Source: Acephala macrosclerotiorum
Lineage: Eukaryota > Ascomycota > Leotiomycetes > Helotiales > Mollisiaceae
NCBI GenBank assembly: GCA_014904845.1
Contig: MU119455.1
Span: 16,361 to 80,360 of the forward strand
Direction of reading: 5' to 3'
DNA: 64,000 nt
The notes under the pieces are model-generated. The model was not told where the DNA came from, did no database searches, and saw only the letters and a program-made list of their open reading frames with translations. The first letter of the stretch is position 1; each line of letters opens with the position of its first letter. A program made the translations under genes and the position numbers. Of the stretch, positions 31,389-42,733 are shown piece after piece.

Positions 31389-31437
31389 ACCGAATTCCCG
31401 TGACAAATACCATCCCTGTCAAAATCCCGCTCAAAAT
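31389..31437 (+). repeat. left terminal inverted repeat of the transposon
   Basis: 49 bases, matching the reverse complement of 33526-33574 except at about four positions. Preceded by TA. Confidence 0.9.
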
Positions 31438-31689
31438 GGAAATCACCTTTTAACTTCGAAATTTAATTATGAATTAATTACATTATATTTTGACTTGAAA
31501 TTTAAAACAAAGTATTATTGTTTATTTATCTAAAGATGCGCAAACTCATTTTGTATGTTTAAATCGTTTTGGTAGTCGAATAATACGTTTACGTGAATTA
31601 AATTTTATAATTCTTGAGTTAGATATCGATACTTTTAAAACAATAATCAATTGATCGTTATTTTAGCGCTATTTCTTTTGAGGACTGCT

Positions 31690-33490
31690 AGGTATTAATT
31701 TGATCTTTAAAGTTTTTAAAACAAGTATTTTGATTGTATTAGACGCTTTTTTCGATTTGGAAATAGTTTGTTTTGGTACTTTTAAAGTAGTATTTTTCAA
31801 ATCTTTTTATAATTGCTTTGCAGTTTGTCGAGTAGTCTTTTTTTCATTTTTTAATAGTTTTTTGATTTTGTTAGCTTTTTTTATAATTTTTCTCTCGGTT
31901 TTTGTAGTTTTTTTTTCTGTCAATTTCTTATTTAATGTTTTTTGATACTTTTTAGTTTTTTCTACTTTCGACGGTAATCAAATTTCGAGTTCTTTTGTTT
32001 TTTCGTTTGTCAAATTGAGCTTTTTTCTTTTTCGCTTTTTTTAATACTCCAAAATAATAACTTGTCTAAAATTAAAAATCTCTTTTTCGAATACAAATAC
32101 TTTCATTGTTTTTCGTTTAAAAGTATCAAACAATTTATTAAAGTTTTTATTTGAAAAGTTCGCATTATACTCTTTTTACAAGCGACGAATATTTACAATA
32201 GTTTTGAGACTTTAAAATACTTTAAAAACTAATTAATTTCTTTTAAGAAGTCGAATTATTTAAGTAATAACTTTTGAATCGTCTATAAATTAAATTTCAA
32301 GTTTAGTAAATACATATTAAATATTTGATTCTGTGAATAATTTTTCTTATGCAATTTTGAAAAGAGAATAAAAAAAACGTTTAAACATTGAAATTAAATT
32401 TTTACTATTTAATATAAAATTCTTTAGTTTTATAGAATAAACTGTAAACAAAGATTAAAAACAGTTTATATCTAAAAATTGAAATCGATATATTGTATAA
32501 AAAAATAAAATTATTATAATAATCTTATATCGATTTGTTTAATCAATAAACTTTATATTCACATATAAAAAGTATTCATCTATCAAAAAAAGTTTTTTAG
32601 TGCGCGAATTTTTTGATTTAATATATTGTTTGAATACTCTTTGTAATCAAATTAAACTAAACTTTTTATTACTTTATCCGTTTTCAGAACTAGTAAAATG
32701 AATTTTATTACTTAATTTTACATTTTGTAACTATATATCTTGTAGTTTACTATTAGCGTCGCAATAAATAAAAAGTAGTAATATAGTTCGATCGATTGTT
32801 AAAATACATACCAATAATAATATAAACTCTCGATTGTCGTTTTACTTGTTTTTAATAACTCTATCAAATTTATATACTTCTAATAATATAATTCTTTTTA
32901 TCGTACGTATTATACTAATAAAAAAACTTTTCTCGTCGAAATTCTATATATTATCGATCGTAATATAATATTTTTCAATAATTTAAACAAATTAATGTAT
33001 TTTAATTACATTAATTAAATACTAATAAAATAAAAAAAGTATATAAAAATAAAAACAATATTAATATAAAAAATAAAATAAATATAAAAATATACTCTAT
33101 AAATACGCGTAAATTATTAATATTACGCAAATATATACTTTTTAATCTAAATTTATATTTCTTACAAAAATCGATAATTTAGTTTTTTTTAATATTTTTT
33201 TTTTTAATCTCTTCAATTAAATTCTTAATAATTTGACTTATAGAAAGTATTTCTCGATCGATAAATTTGTTGATATAATCGATTAGAATTTCTTTTTGAG
33301 CGTTTGTAAGAATTTAATAGTAAATTGATTGAATTTTTCGACGAGTTTTAGTAAAACCGCGCATTTTTTTAAATATCGATATACGATCGCATTTGAAATA
33401 TTTCATTGTTTTAAAATAATCTGTAAATTTTTTTCTTCGAATCGCTTTTATTGCGACGCTTATAGCTACTGATTTGTCTACTCTAGCCAT
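31690..33490 (-). pseudogene. transposase gene of the element, destroyed by mutation
   Basis: On the minus strand an ATG at 33490 begins a frame reading RGFTKTRR, then after a stop QEILIDYI, NKF and NLIEEI-like stretches, matching the order of the psq/CenpB-type helix-turn-helix region of Fot1/pogo transposases. Toward the other end a Lys-rich stretch (near 31700-31950, antisense of a Phe/Val-rich ORF) resembles the basic C-terminal tail of these enzymes. Many stops (TAA, TAG) are present, so no functional protein can be made. Borders are approximate. Confidence 0.7.
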
Positions 33491-33525
33491 AATTAAGTGG
33501 TCATAGTGAAGTAGATTTTGAGAAA

Positions 33526-33574
33526 ATTTTAGGTGGGATTTTGACAGGGATGGGATTTGTCACGGGAATTCGGT
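33526..33574 (-). repeat. right terminal inverted repeat of the transposon
   Basis: Mirror of 31389-31437, followed by TA at 33575-33576. Confidence 0.9.
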
Positions 33575-33619
33575 TAGCTGCTGGTTTCGACCGTTTGCTC
33601 GACTCCAGAGCGATCGCAT

Positions 33620-33949
33620 CTAGACCCGGCCGTATCGATCGGGACTATGTTCCAGAGTAGGGCCTTGCACCTCAGCAGCAGATGAGAACGTCGACTGCAA
33701 GCACGAAGCAGGAGCAATCAGTCTTCCCAATATCCCCGCTTTCGCTTTTGCCACCTCATCTCGCTGCTGGTCAGCTGATTCGGCGACTTCTTTCTGCAGA
33801 CGGCGAGTTTCTTTCTCGTTAAACTCGAGACGCTTGACGGCGGAAGAGCGGTGGGTGAGATCCAGCTGCATGCAGGCGAGCTTGAGATCAGATGAAGTGA
33901 GATGAAGTTCCTCCAAATCCACCTCATACGGCCGTCGGACCCCGAACTC
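33620..33949 (-). pseudogene. coiled-coil protein fragment beside the transposon
   Basis: A minus-strand frame of about 110 codons reads EAPEFGVRR, then LEELHLTSSDLKLACMQLDL and a strongly heptad-like helix rich in E, K, R and Q (KRLEFNEKETRRLQKE). It has no in-frame ATG. Just upstream another frame carries a basic Ser-rich stretch (RKRKSRDESGSRS) ending in a stop. This looks like the remains of a nuclear or coiled-coil protein gene with a frameshift, but I cannot name it. Confidence 0.35.
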
Positions 33950-34960
33950 AGGCGCTTCGGCGACTTTTCTTTTCGGATTTAAGACCTCGATCCACTTTCA
34001 TCGCGACTTTTACGCTTTCTATCACCGTTTCCTCCTGAATTTGATATTGAGATCTCCAATCACAAAATTGTGATTAGGAACCAAGGAAATCTTAAGGGGG
34101 GGAGGTGGGACTCAAATGAGATTGTTGCTCGTCGCACTTCGGCGCCGAACGGACGAAAGTAGGTCGCCGAAGACTCCGAAGATGTTTCATTGGAAGTTCA
34201 TGAGCGAAATTTCGGTGTTTTGAAAGAGTATATGGGCATTATCGGCCGAGCAGAGCAAAATGTTGAGATACGAGCGAGTGGAGAAGGGGTTCGGGGCCGA
34301 CGGGAGCGAAACGGAACCGCGACATTCAGCGAGGGATTGAGAGCGTATGTCCACAGCTCTTGCAAAAGAACACTTGTGTATCCCTTTTGTTTCTTCAAAA
34401 TATTCGACAGTTCGATGTGAAAGCGTCGGAGCGGTCGAGGAAAGAGATTTCTCCTTTCCGCTGCAGCCGGTTGAGGATACACATGCAGCGAACAAGAGTC
34501 TCAACCTGAATCAGTCTATGGAATTTCAGAAAGCGATTTTATACAAGATGTTTTCTTCTGTCATTAGTCTCCGGCATTTTTGTTCCGCCTCCAAAGAACT
34601 AAGCTTCGCCTCGTACTGTGAGGTCGTTAGGGGAGTTCACCGTGGGGTAAACCCCATCGGTTATTAGGTGTTGCTAGACTGCCTATTTTTAAGCTTTGAT
34701 GATGATAATGGCCCCTTCTTAGAGACCCTGCTCCTTTTTACTTCTTGATCTTGTTGCAACCTCTCGGAATACTGAGAAGTCATAACGTTGAACCAAGAAG
34801 CAGCTTGAGTTTGCCGGGATGACCTGGCGCGGGAAGACCTTCCCAAGACTTCTACTTGAAGTCTTTTCGAGAAAAATACTCCGACAGACTAAGCAAGTAT
34901 TACTTGCCAATGAGGTAACTCACTTTCATCAAGGTTCAGCACCAGGAGAATTCCAGTTTT

Positions 34961-35018
34961 TGTTGCACATCGCAAGCCATAACCACGTCGGCGATAGCCA
35001 GCACAGCGATGTGCAACA
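34961..35018. repeat. hairpin with perfect 13-bp arms (GTTGCACATCGC)
   Basis: TGTTGCACATCGC at 34961-34973 is the exact reverse complement of 35006-35018, with a 32-base spacer. The arm is the core motif of the 30.06-30.92 kb array, here in an inverted pair. Confidence 0.75.
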
Positions 35019-35591
35019 GAACTTGAATATCCGGGAAGGATAAGGACATTTGGCTCTCTCTTCTATTGTTGATCATTTCAAATGTCGTTAAAGGACTTTG
35101 TGCAAGTTTTGTTGCATGCCGTCATGTCCGAAGCCACAGCCAGTACCTACCCATAGTCATTCCCGATCCATAGTCATGCCTTTAGTCAACGAAGAAGCCT
35201 CGTTGATTAGCTAGCTAGCTATTGCTTGGCTGCGGACTTTTGGGCAGGCTACAAGCATATCCAGACAATTGCACTGACTACCCAGACTACGAACTCAGTC
35301 AAAACATGACCCGGTCAGTGATTATTTATAGCCACGGTCGCCCAAGGTCACAACTGCTGACGCCCCAGACTATCCAGATATTTGTAGCCCGATGGACAGA
35401 GTCCGCTGTTTACAGCCTAGGGACGTCTATCTATTGTCACTGAATGCAGCCAGGGAGATACTCCTGACTATAGTCAAAACTACGTCGAAGGTGTGGAACA
35501 AAAAGAAGCAAAGTCCGAGAATGAAAGGTCATTTTCGCTATTCATCAATCAATACTTTAAGATGTCCCTGCCATTGCGGGACTTTAAGAAA

Positions 35592-35697
35592 GTTTCGTTG
35601 CACGTCGCGGTCATGGCTGAGCCGGGTGGCTGGACCAGAACTCGTAGCCAAGGCCGTGATCTGGCTCAGCCCGGTTAATTGTGATGTGCAACAAAAT
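35592..35697. repeat. nested hairpin built from the same GTTGCAC motif
   Basis: Outer arms GTTTCGTTGCACGTCGC (35592-35608) and GTGATGTGCAACAAAAT (35681-35697) are imperfectly complementary. Inner arms GGCTGAGCC (35615-35623) and GGCTCAGCC (35663-35671) are perfectly complementary. Two concentric stems make a chance origin unlikely. Confidence 0.65.
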
Positions 35698-36427
35698 TTC
35701 CAATGTCCTTCAGAAGAAGGGAGATTCAAGTTGAAACTTGAAAACATGTAGCCCACGAGCACCTTAAGAATAATAATGATAGCAAAGAGAAACCGGGACA
35801 CTGAGACACAGCACGTGGAGCAGAAACTCGTTGTCAATGATGAGAATGGGAATGGAGGTACAGGATTTGTAACGGAATCTGAATCATTGCTCTTACCCGG
35901 TCTTTAAGGCAGAGTTTGGAGCAGACTTTTATTTCATTTCAGATTCCCAAGAGAAAAAGAATATTAGTTGAGAGAGCAAAACTGCCCTTTAATACCACCA
36001 AACTATGAGATACCAACTGACAAAGAAAGGGAGGAATTCTCTTTATGACGGCAAGGTTTCAACGCCAAATGCCGCGTCTGTTGCCCTAAATCGCCCGTTT
36101 GTCGAGAAGTCATTTATGTGCAAACGAATTTTTGAAGACTGCGCTCGTGGTTGTCATGTAGTTCGTCATCCTCCTTCCTTGCAAGAGAGGATTGTAATTT
36201 TTATTTCAATTATCATATGGCATCAATCTCTTTCTTTTGAGTATACTTCATAATTATCAAGATTCTCAATATATTTCAAGAAAGGCAAGCCTCCAAAAGC
36301 ATGATAATTCTGAGTGGTCAGCTACCGAGGTGCGGCTGAGCTGCAGCCCACTGGCCATCTTCACCCTCTTCAAACGCTCACGACTTGACTGCTTCAATCA
36401 ATTTTCTCCTACTATTCTTATAATGCA

Positions 36428-38731
36428 ATGGAGATTTACTGCGACTCTTGTAAGGAGGTCGCACGGCAGCTTGCAAACATGCTCGACACTCGACGTCGTG
36501 GGTTCCCTTTCAAATCTGAATCTTCCGAGGGCGGAGGCCTCCTTGCGGAGTTCGGAACAATAGGGGAGATCATTCACAAGGCCAAATTTATGGAATGCTC
36601 ATCCTGTAAGGACTTGGAGCAAGAGATCACACGATGGGAGAAGGAAAGCGACAATTTCTTCACCAGGCTTGATCATTTTGTTGTTGGCATCGAGATCACC
36701 GAAGTTACAAAGGATCAAGACTCTCACGGCGACCCTCAGGCTCAGCCATTATATGCAATAGCCCGGGATCCAACCCATCAAGATTCTCGTCAGCACTTGG
36801 TGAACTTCTACCCTCTGGAGAGGGGTGCGCCAAATGATGACTGTGGAAGATTGTTCGACTTGCAAAAGATTGATATCGGGTTAATTAAAGGCTGGTTACG
36901 TTGCTGCGATCTCACTCACGGTGGACACTGCTCTATAGGACTGACCGACCGGCTCCCTGAAGACACCCTTCCTACTCGCATCCTACTGGTTGACCTTGAG
37001 AAGCGATGTCTTTCATACGGGACGTTATCAGACAAGTATGTCACCCTCAGCTACGTCTGGGGACAGGTCGACCGTGACACCCTCAAAGCAACCCGAGATA
37101 ATTTGCAGGAGCTTCTGAAGCCTGGTGGCCTTGACTTCGCCCGCCAAGATTTGATAATTCCCGAGACAATCAGAGACTTGATGAGACTTGCAGTCCAGCT
37201 CGAGATCCGTTATGTATGGGTGGATAGCATATGCATTGTTCAAGACGGCGACGATCTCCAAGAACAACTGAACGGAATGGCTGCGATATATTCCTCGGCT
37301 TATCTAACAGTCATAGTCGACGGACCCGATGCCAATTTCGGGCTCCCGGGGATAGGGAATGGAGCAAAATCCCGGAACACGCCGTGTCATATCATTAGAC
37401 TGCCGGACATGACTTGCGTATTCAAGGATAACATAGATTCTAGTGATAAGTACTCCATGTGGAAGAAGAGGGCTTGGACTTTCCAAGAGGGTCTTTTCTC
37501 TCGCCGACACCTGTTTTTCGAAGTACCTGGTAACTTTAGCTGGGGATGCCGAAGTCAGTATTGGTTTGAGACATACGAAACACCGTCGGAGAAACTCGAC
37601 TGGGTAAAGAGCCATGGAGGAAATTTGCTCCCTGATTGGGCATATTTCGGCTTCTCAGACTTGAACTTTCAATGGCCGGACACGAGGAGGTGGTGTGATC
37701 TCGTTCAGCAATATGGTAACGGCAAACGGGAATTAACCAACGACTGTGATGCTATCAACGCCATCGCCGGCTTGATCAATGTTATGGAACATGTGTGCGC
37801 CGGTGGGTTTCACTATGGTGTCCCAGAGTTGTTTTTTGACATTTACTTGCTCTGGGATATCGATTTAGGCTACGGGCCTGATAAGAAGATCCCCAAGAGA
37901 CGAGAGTGCGAGGAAATTCCGAGCTGGTCCTTCCTTGGATGGAAAGATTGTGGGTTGGACCTGTTTTGGTGGCGGAACAGCATGGATTACGCCTTCTTGG
38001 ATCCTTCTGGTTATCTTCATGAGCGCTTTTCATCCGATTGCGAGGTGGGATCTATTGTGAAGTGGTTCAAACAGGACCAAGCTTGCACTAAGCTCATAGC
38101 TGTTGCGAACAAATTTCACGTATGCCGCTCACAGTGGGTCAACAAAGTACCTCAAGGCTGGTCCCGACACGAAAAGGACGGCAGAACCTACTACAAGCAC
38201 GAGTCCATCGAACACTCTGAATTTCGATATCCTATTGCCCTTCCCGAAAGCGCTGGGAAAGTAGGATTGATCAAGGAGCAATTCTCACATTATCTTCATT
38301 TCAAGGCCGTGCGAGCATGGTTGAATATTGGTACCGCAGTGGGGCAGAACCCGACTGAATACCTCACTGTGTCTTTGGTGGATGACCATGGCCGCTGGGC
38401 GGGTGCTATTCGCCTCCCTTTTTCACATCGCAATGATTTAACGACCCTTCCTGATACCGTCTCGAAGGACATGCGGTTCGAGCTCATTGCCATAGCTACG
38501 GGAAAACTGCGTGACCAAGGACTGCGTAAAAATGTGCCTGGATATAAAATTCTAAGGATACCTGAGTGGCACTGTGAAGAACGGCCTAAGCGGGCAGAAT
38601 TTTACGAGTTCTACTTTGTTCTGTGGATAGAATGGCATGATGGAATTGCGTATCGGAGAGGTCTGGGAAGGGTGGAAAAGCAGGCATGGGAGCAACTGTC
38701 CGCGGAGGAAATTGACATCAAACTGGGATGA
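36428..38731 (+). CDS. HET-domain protein 1
   Basis: Single exon, 767 residues. N-terminus has two CxxC pairs (CDSCKEV, CSSCKDLEQEI) typical of fungal HET proteins. The HET domain (PF06985) starts near residue 204 with YVTLSYVWG and includes IPETIRDLM, YVWVDSICIVQD, a MAAIYSSAYLTVI block and, further on, RAWTFQEGLFSRR. HET domains, distantly related to TIR folds, trigger cell death on non-self recognition during hyphal fusion, though most family members are untested. The C-terminal 400 residues have no second domain I recognise (no NACHT, WD40 or ankyrin repeats). No frame breaks, so it is probably functional. A weaker ATG five bases upstream is out of frame. Confidence 0.9.
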   Translation: MEIYCDSCKEVARQLANMLDTRRRGFPFKSESSEGGGLLAEFGTIGEIIHKAKFMECSSCKDLEQEITRWEKESDNFFTRLDHFVVGIEITEVTKDQDSHGDPQAQPLYAIARDPTHQDSRQHLVNFYPLERGAPNDDCGRLFDLQKIDIGLIKGWLRCCDLTHGGHCSIGLTDRLPEDTLPTRILLVDLEKRCLSYGTLSDKYVTLSYVWGQVDRDTLKATRDNLQELLKPGGLDFARQDLIIPETIRDLMRLAVQLEIRYVWVDSICIVQDGDDLQEQLNGMAAIYSSAYLTVIVDGPDANFGLPGIGNGAKSRNTPCHIIRLPDMTCVFKDNIDSSDKYSMWKKRAWTFQEGLFSRRHLFFEVPGNFSWGCRSQYWFETYETPSEKLDWVKSHGGNLLPDWAYFGFSDLNFQWPDTRRWCDLVQQYGNGKRELTNDCDAINAIAGLINVMEHVCAGGFHYGVPELFFDIYLLWDIDLGYGPDKKIPKRRECEEIPSWSFLGWKDCGLDLFWWRNSMDYAFLDPSGYLHERFSSDCEVGSIVKWFKQDQACTKLIAVANKFHVCRSQWVNKVPQGWSRHEKDGRTYYKHESIEHSEFRYPIALPESAGKVGLIKEQFSHYLHFKAVRAWLNIGTAVGQNPTEYLTVSLVDDHGRWAGAIRLPFSHRNDLTTLPDTVSKDMRFELIAIATGKLRDQGLRKNVPGYKILRIPEWHCEERPKRAEFYEFYFVLWIEWHDGIAYRRGLGRVEKQAWEQLSAEEIDIKLG

Positions 38732-39957
38732 GACGCAAGAAGGGCCAGGCCATGGAAGATTCTTCGAGCACACTAAAGGCAGCACAGATTCAAAGTACGA
38801 ATTCGCTTTCCCTCGAGAATGGGAGTCTCGACTCCCTCTTCCCGCAGGCTTTCAAGATGAGATGCTTTCATAACCCGAGAAAAGAATGACCCAACCACAA
38901 GCACGAAGCAATGAAAACCTGTGAAATGGTCCCAGGCCGGGCTAAAATAATACAAATCCAAAGGAAAAATTTCGTCAAGCTCCACGAAGAGATGAGAGTC
39001 GTCTGAGGGAGGTGTGAGTGCAGGAAGATAGGCTTGAGCGATGTTGTGTTGATGTGGATGAGGGAAGAAGTTACTCGCCCCGAAATGGGATCATTCAAGG
39101 CTAGCACTAGCCTAACTTTTAGCTAGCTCCCGCTGTTAACGCGCGACGCGACGACATCTCTTCTCTATCTTCAATTCTATCACGATTTTCAAACCCGGCG
39201 ACTTAGGAATGAAGGTTCAAGTTAGTGCTACTCCAAATGGTGTCGATTCCGTGCTTGATTCTATCGTGTTCAATTGAACAATCGACAGACAAATCGGATG
39301 CATCGCGACATTCTCCGCTGGCGCTCACCGAAGCAGGGCGTTGGTGGCGTCGGTCTGCTGCAGAGTCCAGAAAATCAATACCGTTCTGCATTGATGTATT
39401 CAAAGCGACACCACTCAAGTGAGCGGCTCTCGCCAGTTGAAGGAAGGCGCCTAATGGAGTTTCATTCCATATGCAGGTTGTCGGAGGGGAAGAGCTGGCT
39501 CGAGAAAACAGAACAGGAGTGACTCGCTAGGGTGTTTGTTTCCAGCCACCGTACCTGCACACTGACGAGAACGGGTTGTTGCAGGCTTTCACGTGCTGAG
39601 CTGGCAAATCCTTCAAGCCTCCAGGCTTTCCGTGCAAAGCTGGACAGTTACAGTCTAGCGTGAGGCTCTCACTCGAGTGAGGTGGCGGTCCAACGACAGC
39701 CTCATCTGAGAATGTAGCGTCATGTTCAAATTGTTCTAAATCGCTTTCTTGGGCTCTGTTATTGCGACAAGAGGAAATCGTTAGGTATCGTGAACGCCAC
39801 TCGTCTCTGGCTTTTGCCCGGTGGCCGGTGTCCCACAACTCCAATCACCATCGCCAGGCTGCAGGGGCGACAAGGCTCTGGCACCCTTCGAAACCCTACA
39901 CCTCTCATGAAGGCCGGGATCTACAATTCGGCGGTCGATATCTGATAATTCTTCCCA
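38732..39957. other. intergenic
   Basis: 1.2 kb between HET gene 1 and the RBR ligase gene. Short ORFs only, including one of 105 codons on the minus strand (39527-39844) with no domain. Confidence 0.45.
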
Positions 39958-41296
39958 ATGGGGTCGTCAATTTCCAAGGTCTTTAAGCGCAAAGGTCAAA
40001 AAGCTGAATTTCCTGTGAACGGCTATGAGTATCACACTCAGGTCAAATCAGATGGCACCGAGGTATCTACGGCGATTGTCCAACATAGACAGACAGTTTT
40101 GGAAGACAGTGACGATGGCTTCGAGGACGACATTCAGCACGTTCAACGCATATATGTACACGACGGCGAATCCGAGCACGAGGTCTACCAGAACAATGTT
40201 TACTACGACGATGAAGACATGATTCGATTCGTGTCTGCCCTTTCCCTGGCTGAATTCAATCAATCTGCACTACCTGAATTAGATCAATCAACTTCCAAAC
40301 AAGAGCCGAAGAAGTCTCGTCGTATTCCAGATGCCTTGGAGGAGTTTTTCGTGAGTCTTGATGCACAGGCAACTAGTACCGCGGGACCGTCGACTTACCA
40401 GACTGCAACCTACGGCAAAACCCCGATCGCCAAGAACCTGATATCAAAACCTGTCGTTGCGGAGGAGGGTGTACTTATCGATCTCTCGCCAACTCAAGAG
40501 TGCGCAATCTGCGTCGAAGAGAAACGCCTCACGGATTTTCCCCTCGTCACGGAAGCCTGCCAACATCCACCACAAACGTGCCTGATCTGCGTACAAAATT
40601 GGCTTACACGGGAACTTGACAACACAGATTGGGATAAGATCCACTGTGTGGCTTGCAAAGAAGTCGTACTCTACGACAATATGAAAAGGATCCTGACTCC
40701 TGCCACCTTCGAGAAGTAAGTTCCCCGTCTTTACTTCCTCAACCTATGCCAAATTGCTGACATCCGGGTTGCAGATACGATCAATACTCCCGAAACTCCC
40801 TTCTTTCCACCCTCCCCGAATTCCGATGGTGCATCTCACCAACCTGCAAATCCGGCCAGATCCACGAGAACGGCGTCGATGGCCCCATCTTTTTCTGTAC
40901 CGCTTGTTTCTCGAAAGCCTGCGTCATTCATAATGTTGTCTGGCATGAGGGGGAGACTTGTAACGAGTATGATTATAGAAAAGATCCGAGTAAGAAATTG
41001 GAAGAGGAGAAGGCGAGTCGGATCGAGATCAAGGAGAGTTCGAAGCCATGTCCTGGGCCAAATTGCAAGGTCAATATTACCAGGAATGGCGGATGCGATC
41101 ATATGAAGTGTAAGCATGACTTTCAACCTCTCTTTCCAGTTCATTCTGGTGAACATGGCTGACGATGCGCATAGGTACAAGGTGCAAGTATGAGTTCTGC
41201 TGGCTGTGTTTAGCAGATTATGACAAGATTCGGAAGAATGGGAACTCATCTCATAAGAAGTCGTGCAAGTTGCATACCGATAACCTTCCAGATTAA
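39958..41296 (+). CDS. RBR (RING-IBR-RING) E3 ubiquitin ligase, possibly N-myristoylated
   Basis: Exons 39958-40715, 40775-41109 and 41175-41296. Introns of 59 and 65 nt (GTAAGT...TTGCAG, GTAAGC...CATAG) keep frame; 404 residues. RBR ligases take ubiquitin onto a RING2 cysteine before passing it to a target. RING1 begins CAICVEEKR (C182), with CLICVQNWL and CVACKE; the IBR follows (WCISPTCKSG, FFCTACFSKAC). RING2 is PCPGPNCKVNITRNGGCDHM, then CTRCKYEFCWLC; the Cys in GGCDHM is the expected catalytic residue. The start MGSSISK fits an N-myristoylation signal (Gly2, Ser at 5-6 area), suggesting membrane attachment. Residues 50-120 are acidic and likely disordered. Targets unknown. Confidence 0.9.
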
Positions 41297-41497
41297 CAGT
41301 TCCTTCGCTGTTATATTATCTTATGTCTCAATAGATCTATAGAAAGTACATTGGGAAGGATACCATCATTTCCTCGCAAAGTCTCCGGCTTTCAATCACT
41401 CGTTACCCCGCATTACCCCACATTCTCACAACCCCTTGTCGCGCAACTCAGCACGCACTCTCTTCTACGCATACTCATCAATGCTTACAATCACAGA

Positions 41498-42110
41498 TCA
41501 CTTATCAATATACATCATCTTCCCACCTTCACCACTACCCATTCTCACCTCCCCAAGTGCAAGTTGCTTCACACCCATCCACCCTCGCCACGAAAATCCC
41601 ACCTCCCAAGCTGCGTTCACGATGCTCCCTCCATGCGAGCCAGGGAGTAGGTTGATAAAGGCGTAATCGCCGCGCACTCCGCCTGTGTCTTTCCTGTTCA
41701 AAATGTCAGTTTCGTGCAAGTGGTGATGGGAAGAGAGGAAGCACCAAAAATCAACAAGCACATCATGATCCAAAGGCAGAAGCCCATCCGCATTCTGACT
41801 CTCCGCCGTAGCAAGTATTAGAAAGACATGTGCATCTGCCTTCATTCAGCTTCAAGCCGTGGCATATCTAGTTCACAAACATACCTTGGCTGTCACTCCT
41901 GATATCAAAATCGAACAGCCTACTCTTCGATGGAGCAAGGGAGCATATATGTAGGGCTGTAGATTGTGATAATTTCGGTAGGGGCGTGGGCGATGGAGTA
42001 TTGGGCTTTTTTACTTTAAAGGTGTAGGTTAGGGAGGTGTGGTTTGTGATTTTTAGTCGATAATTTGTTGGTGGTGGGGGTTGTGGGATGGAGGCGGATA
42101 ATGAAGCCAT
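41498..42110 (-). CDS. hypothetical protein, unknown function
   Basis: Exon 1 42110-41885, then a 49-nt intron (41836-41884, GTATGT...GGCAG, GCTGAAT branch) in phase. A second, 51-nt intron (41694-41744, GTGCTT...GAACAG, ACTGAC branch) is possible; being a multiple of three and open, it may be retained. Product 187 residues unspliced at the second site, 170 spliced. Start MASLSASIPQPPPPTNYRL, then beta-rich ITNHTSLTYTFKV, LHICSLAP, SRLFDFDIRSDSQ, AHVFLILATAES and, near the end, GDYAFINLLPGSHGGSI. No signal peptide or family recognised. ATG 42170 is an alternative start. Pattern and phase agreement support a gene, but nothing more can be said. Confidence 0.55.
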
Positions 42111-42733
42111 TTCGCCCGCTATGTGTGTAATGTTTTCTGGAGAAATGTTGATGGAATTAATGAAGCTCAACCATCGGAATGGAAGTCATCATAATATGAT
42201 CAAGACTCAAGAGCAACGATCTCAGCTGAAGTTGGGAAAGAAATGTCTAACTGGTGGTGGCTATGCTATGTCACGCCTTGTTTGTATTACTGTTCCCAAA
42301 CTCGGTTCACCAGCCACCTCAGCTAGCTGATCATAATGTTTATATTTGTTTACTCCTACTCAAAGCAGCTCCCTGAGTGCAGGGTACCTCCGTCAAGGGA
42401 GGGAAATATGGCACACGTGATCTGAAAGACACATAGCGCTAATAGCTCTGCCGAGCTATTCTGAGGATAACAACACCATTTCAAATCGTCAGAAGCTTCG
42501 TCGCAACACTAATTAATTTGATTTACGTCAATACAATTGACCTCAATTATGAAAATCCTAAGGCTCACGTGCTCGACCCCTGAAACCGGCTAAACCACGG
42601 CGCTGTCGGACCGGCCAAAGGTGGGTGAAGCACATCATCACCGACATGAATTACTAATTCAGCGCTTGGATACCTCGACGACGATGGACATCACCACTCT
42701 CCAACCTTCAATATATATACCAATATCGACATC
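42111..42733. other. divergent intergenic region
   Basis: Lies between the starts of the hypothetical gene (minus) and the carrier-like gene (plus), so it likely contains both promoters. A CAATATATATACC stretch lies only about 20 bases upstream of the carrier ATG. Confidence 0.45.

Larger units (their letters stand above)
31389..33574 (-). mobile_element. Fot1/pogo-like (Tc1-mariner superfamily) DNA transposon, RIP-damaged
   Basis: A 2,186-bp element with 49-bp terminal inverted repeats starting ACCGAATTCCCGTGACAAAT at 31389 and, inverted, at 33574 (about 4 mismatches), flanked on both sides by TA, the Tc1-mariner target duplication. The interior is overwhelmingly A and T, with scattered TCG/CGA that survive, as expected of RIP acting on CpA sites. 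Length, TIR length and TA target fit the Fot1/pogo group of fungi. The TIRs are far less damaged than the interior, so the ends could still be recognised by an active transposase supplied elsewhere. The insertion separates two stretches that share the GTTGCACATCG motif. Confidence 0.88.
33575..36427. other. repeat-bearing spacer with fragmentary ORFs
   Basis: Apart from the coiled-coil fragment and the two hairpins listed separately, it carries scattered GTTGCACATCG-type cores (about 34127 degenerate, 35107) and short ORFs. No intact gene recognised. Confidence 0.45.

Noticed and set aside
31700..31945. 81-codon Phe/Val-rich plus-strand ORF
   Set aside because: It is the antisense of the Lys-rich transposase tail inside the AT-rich transposon.
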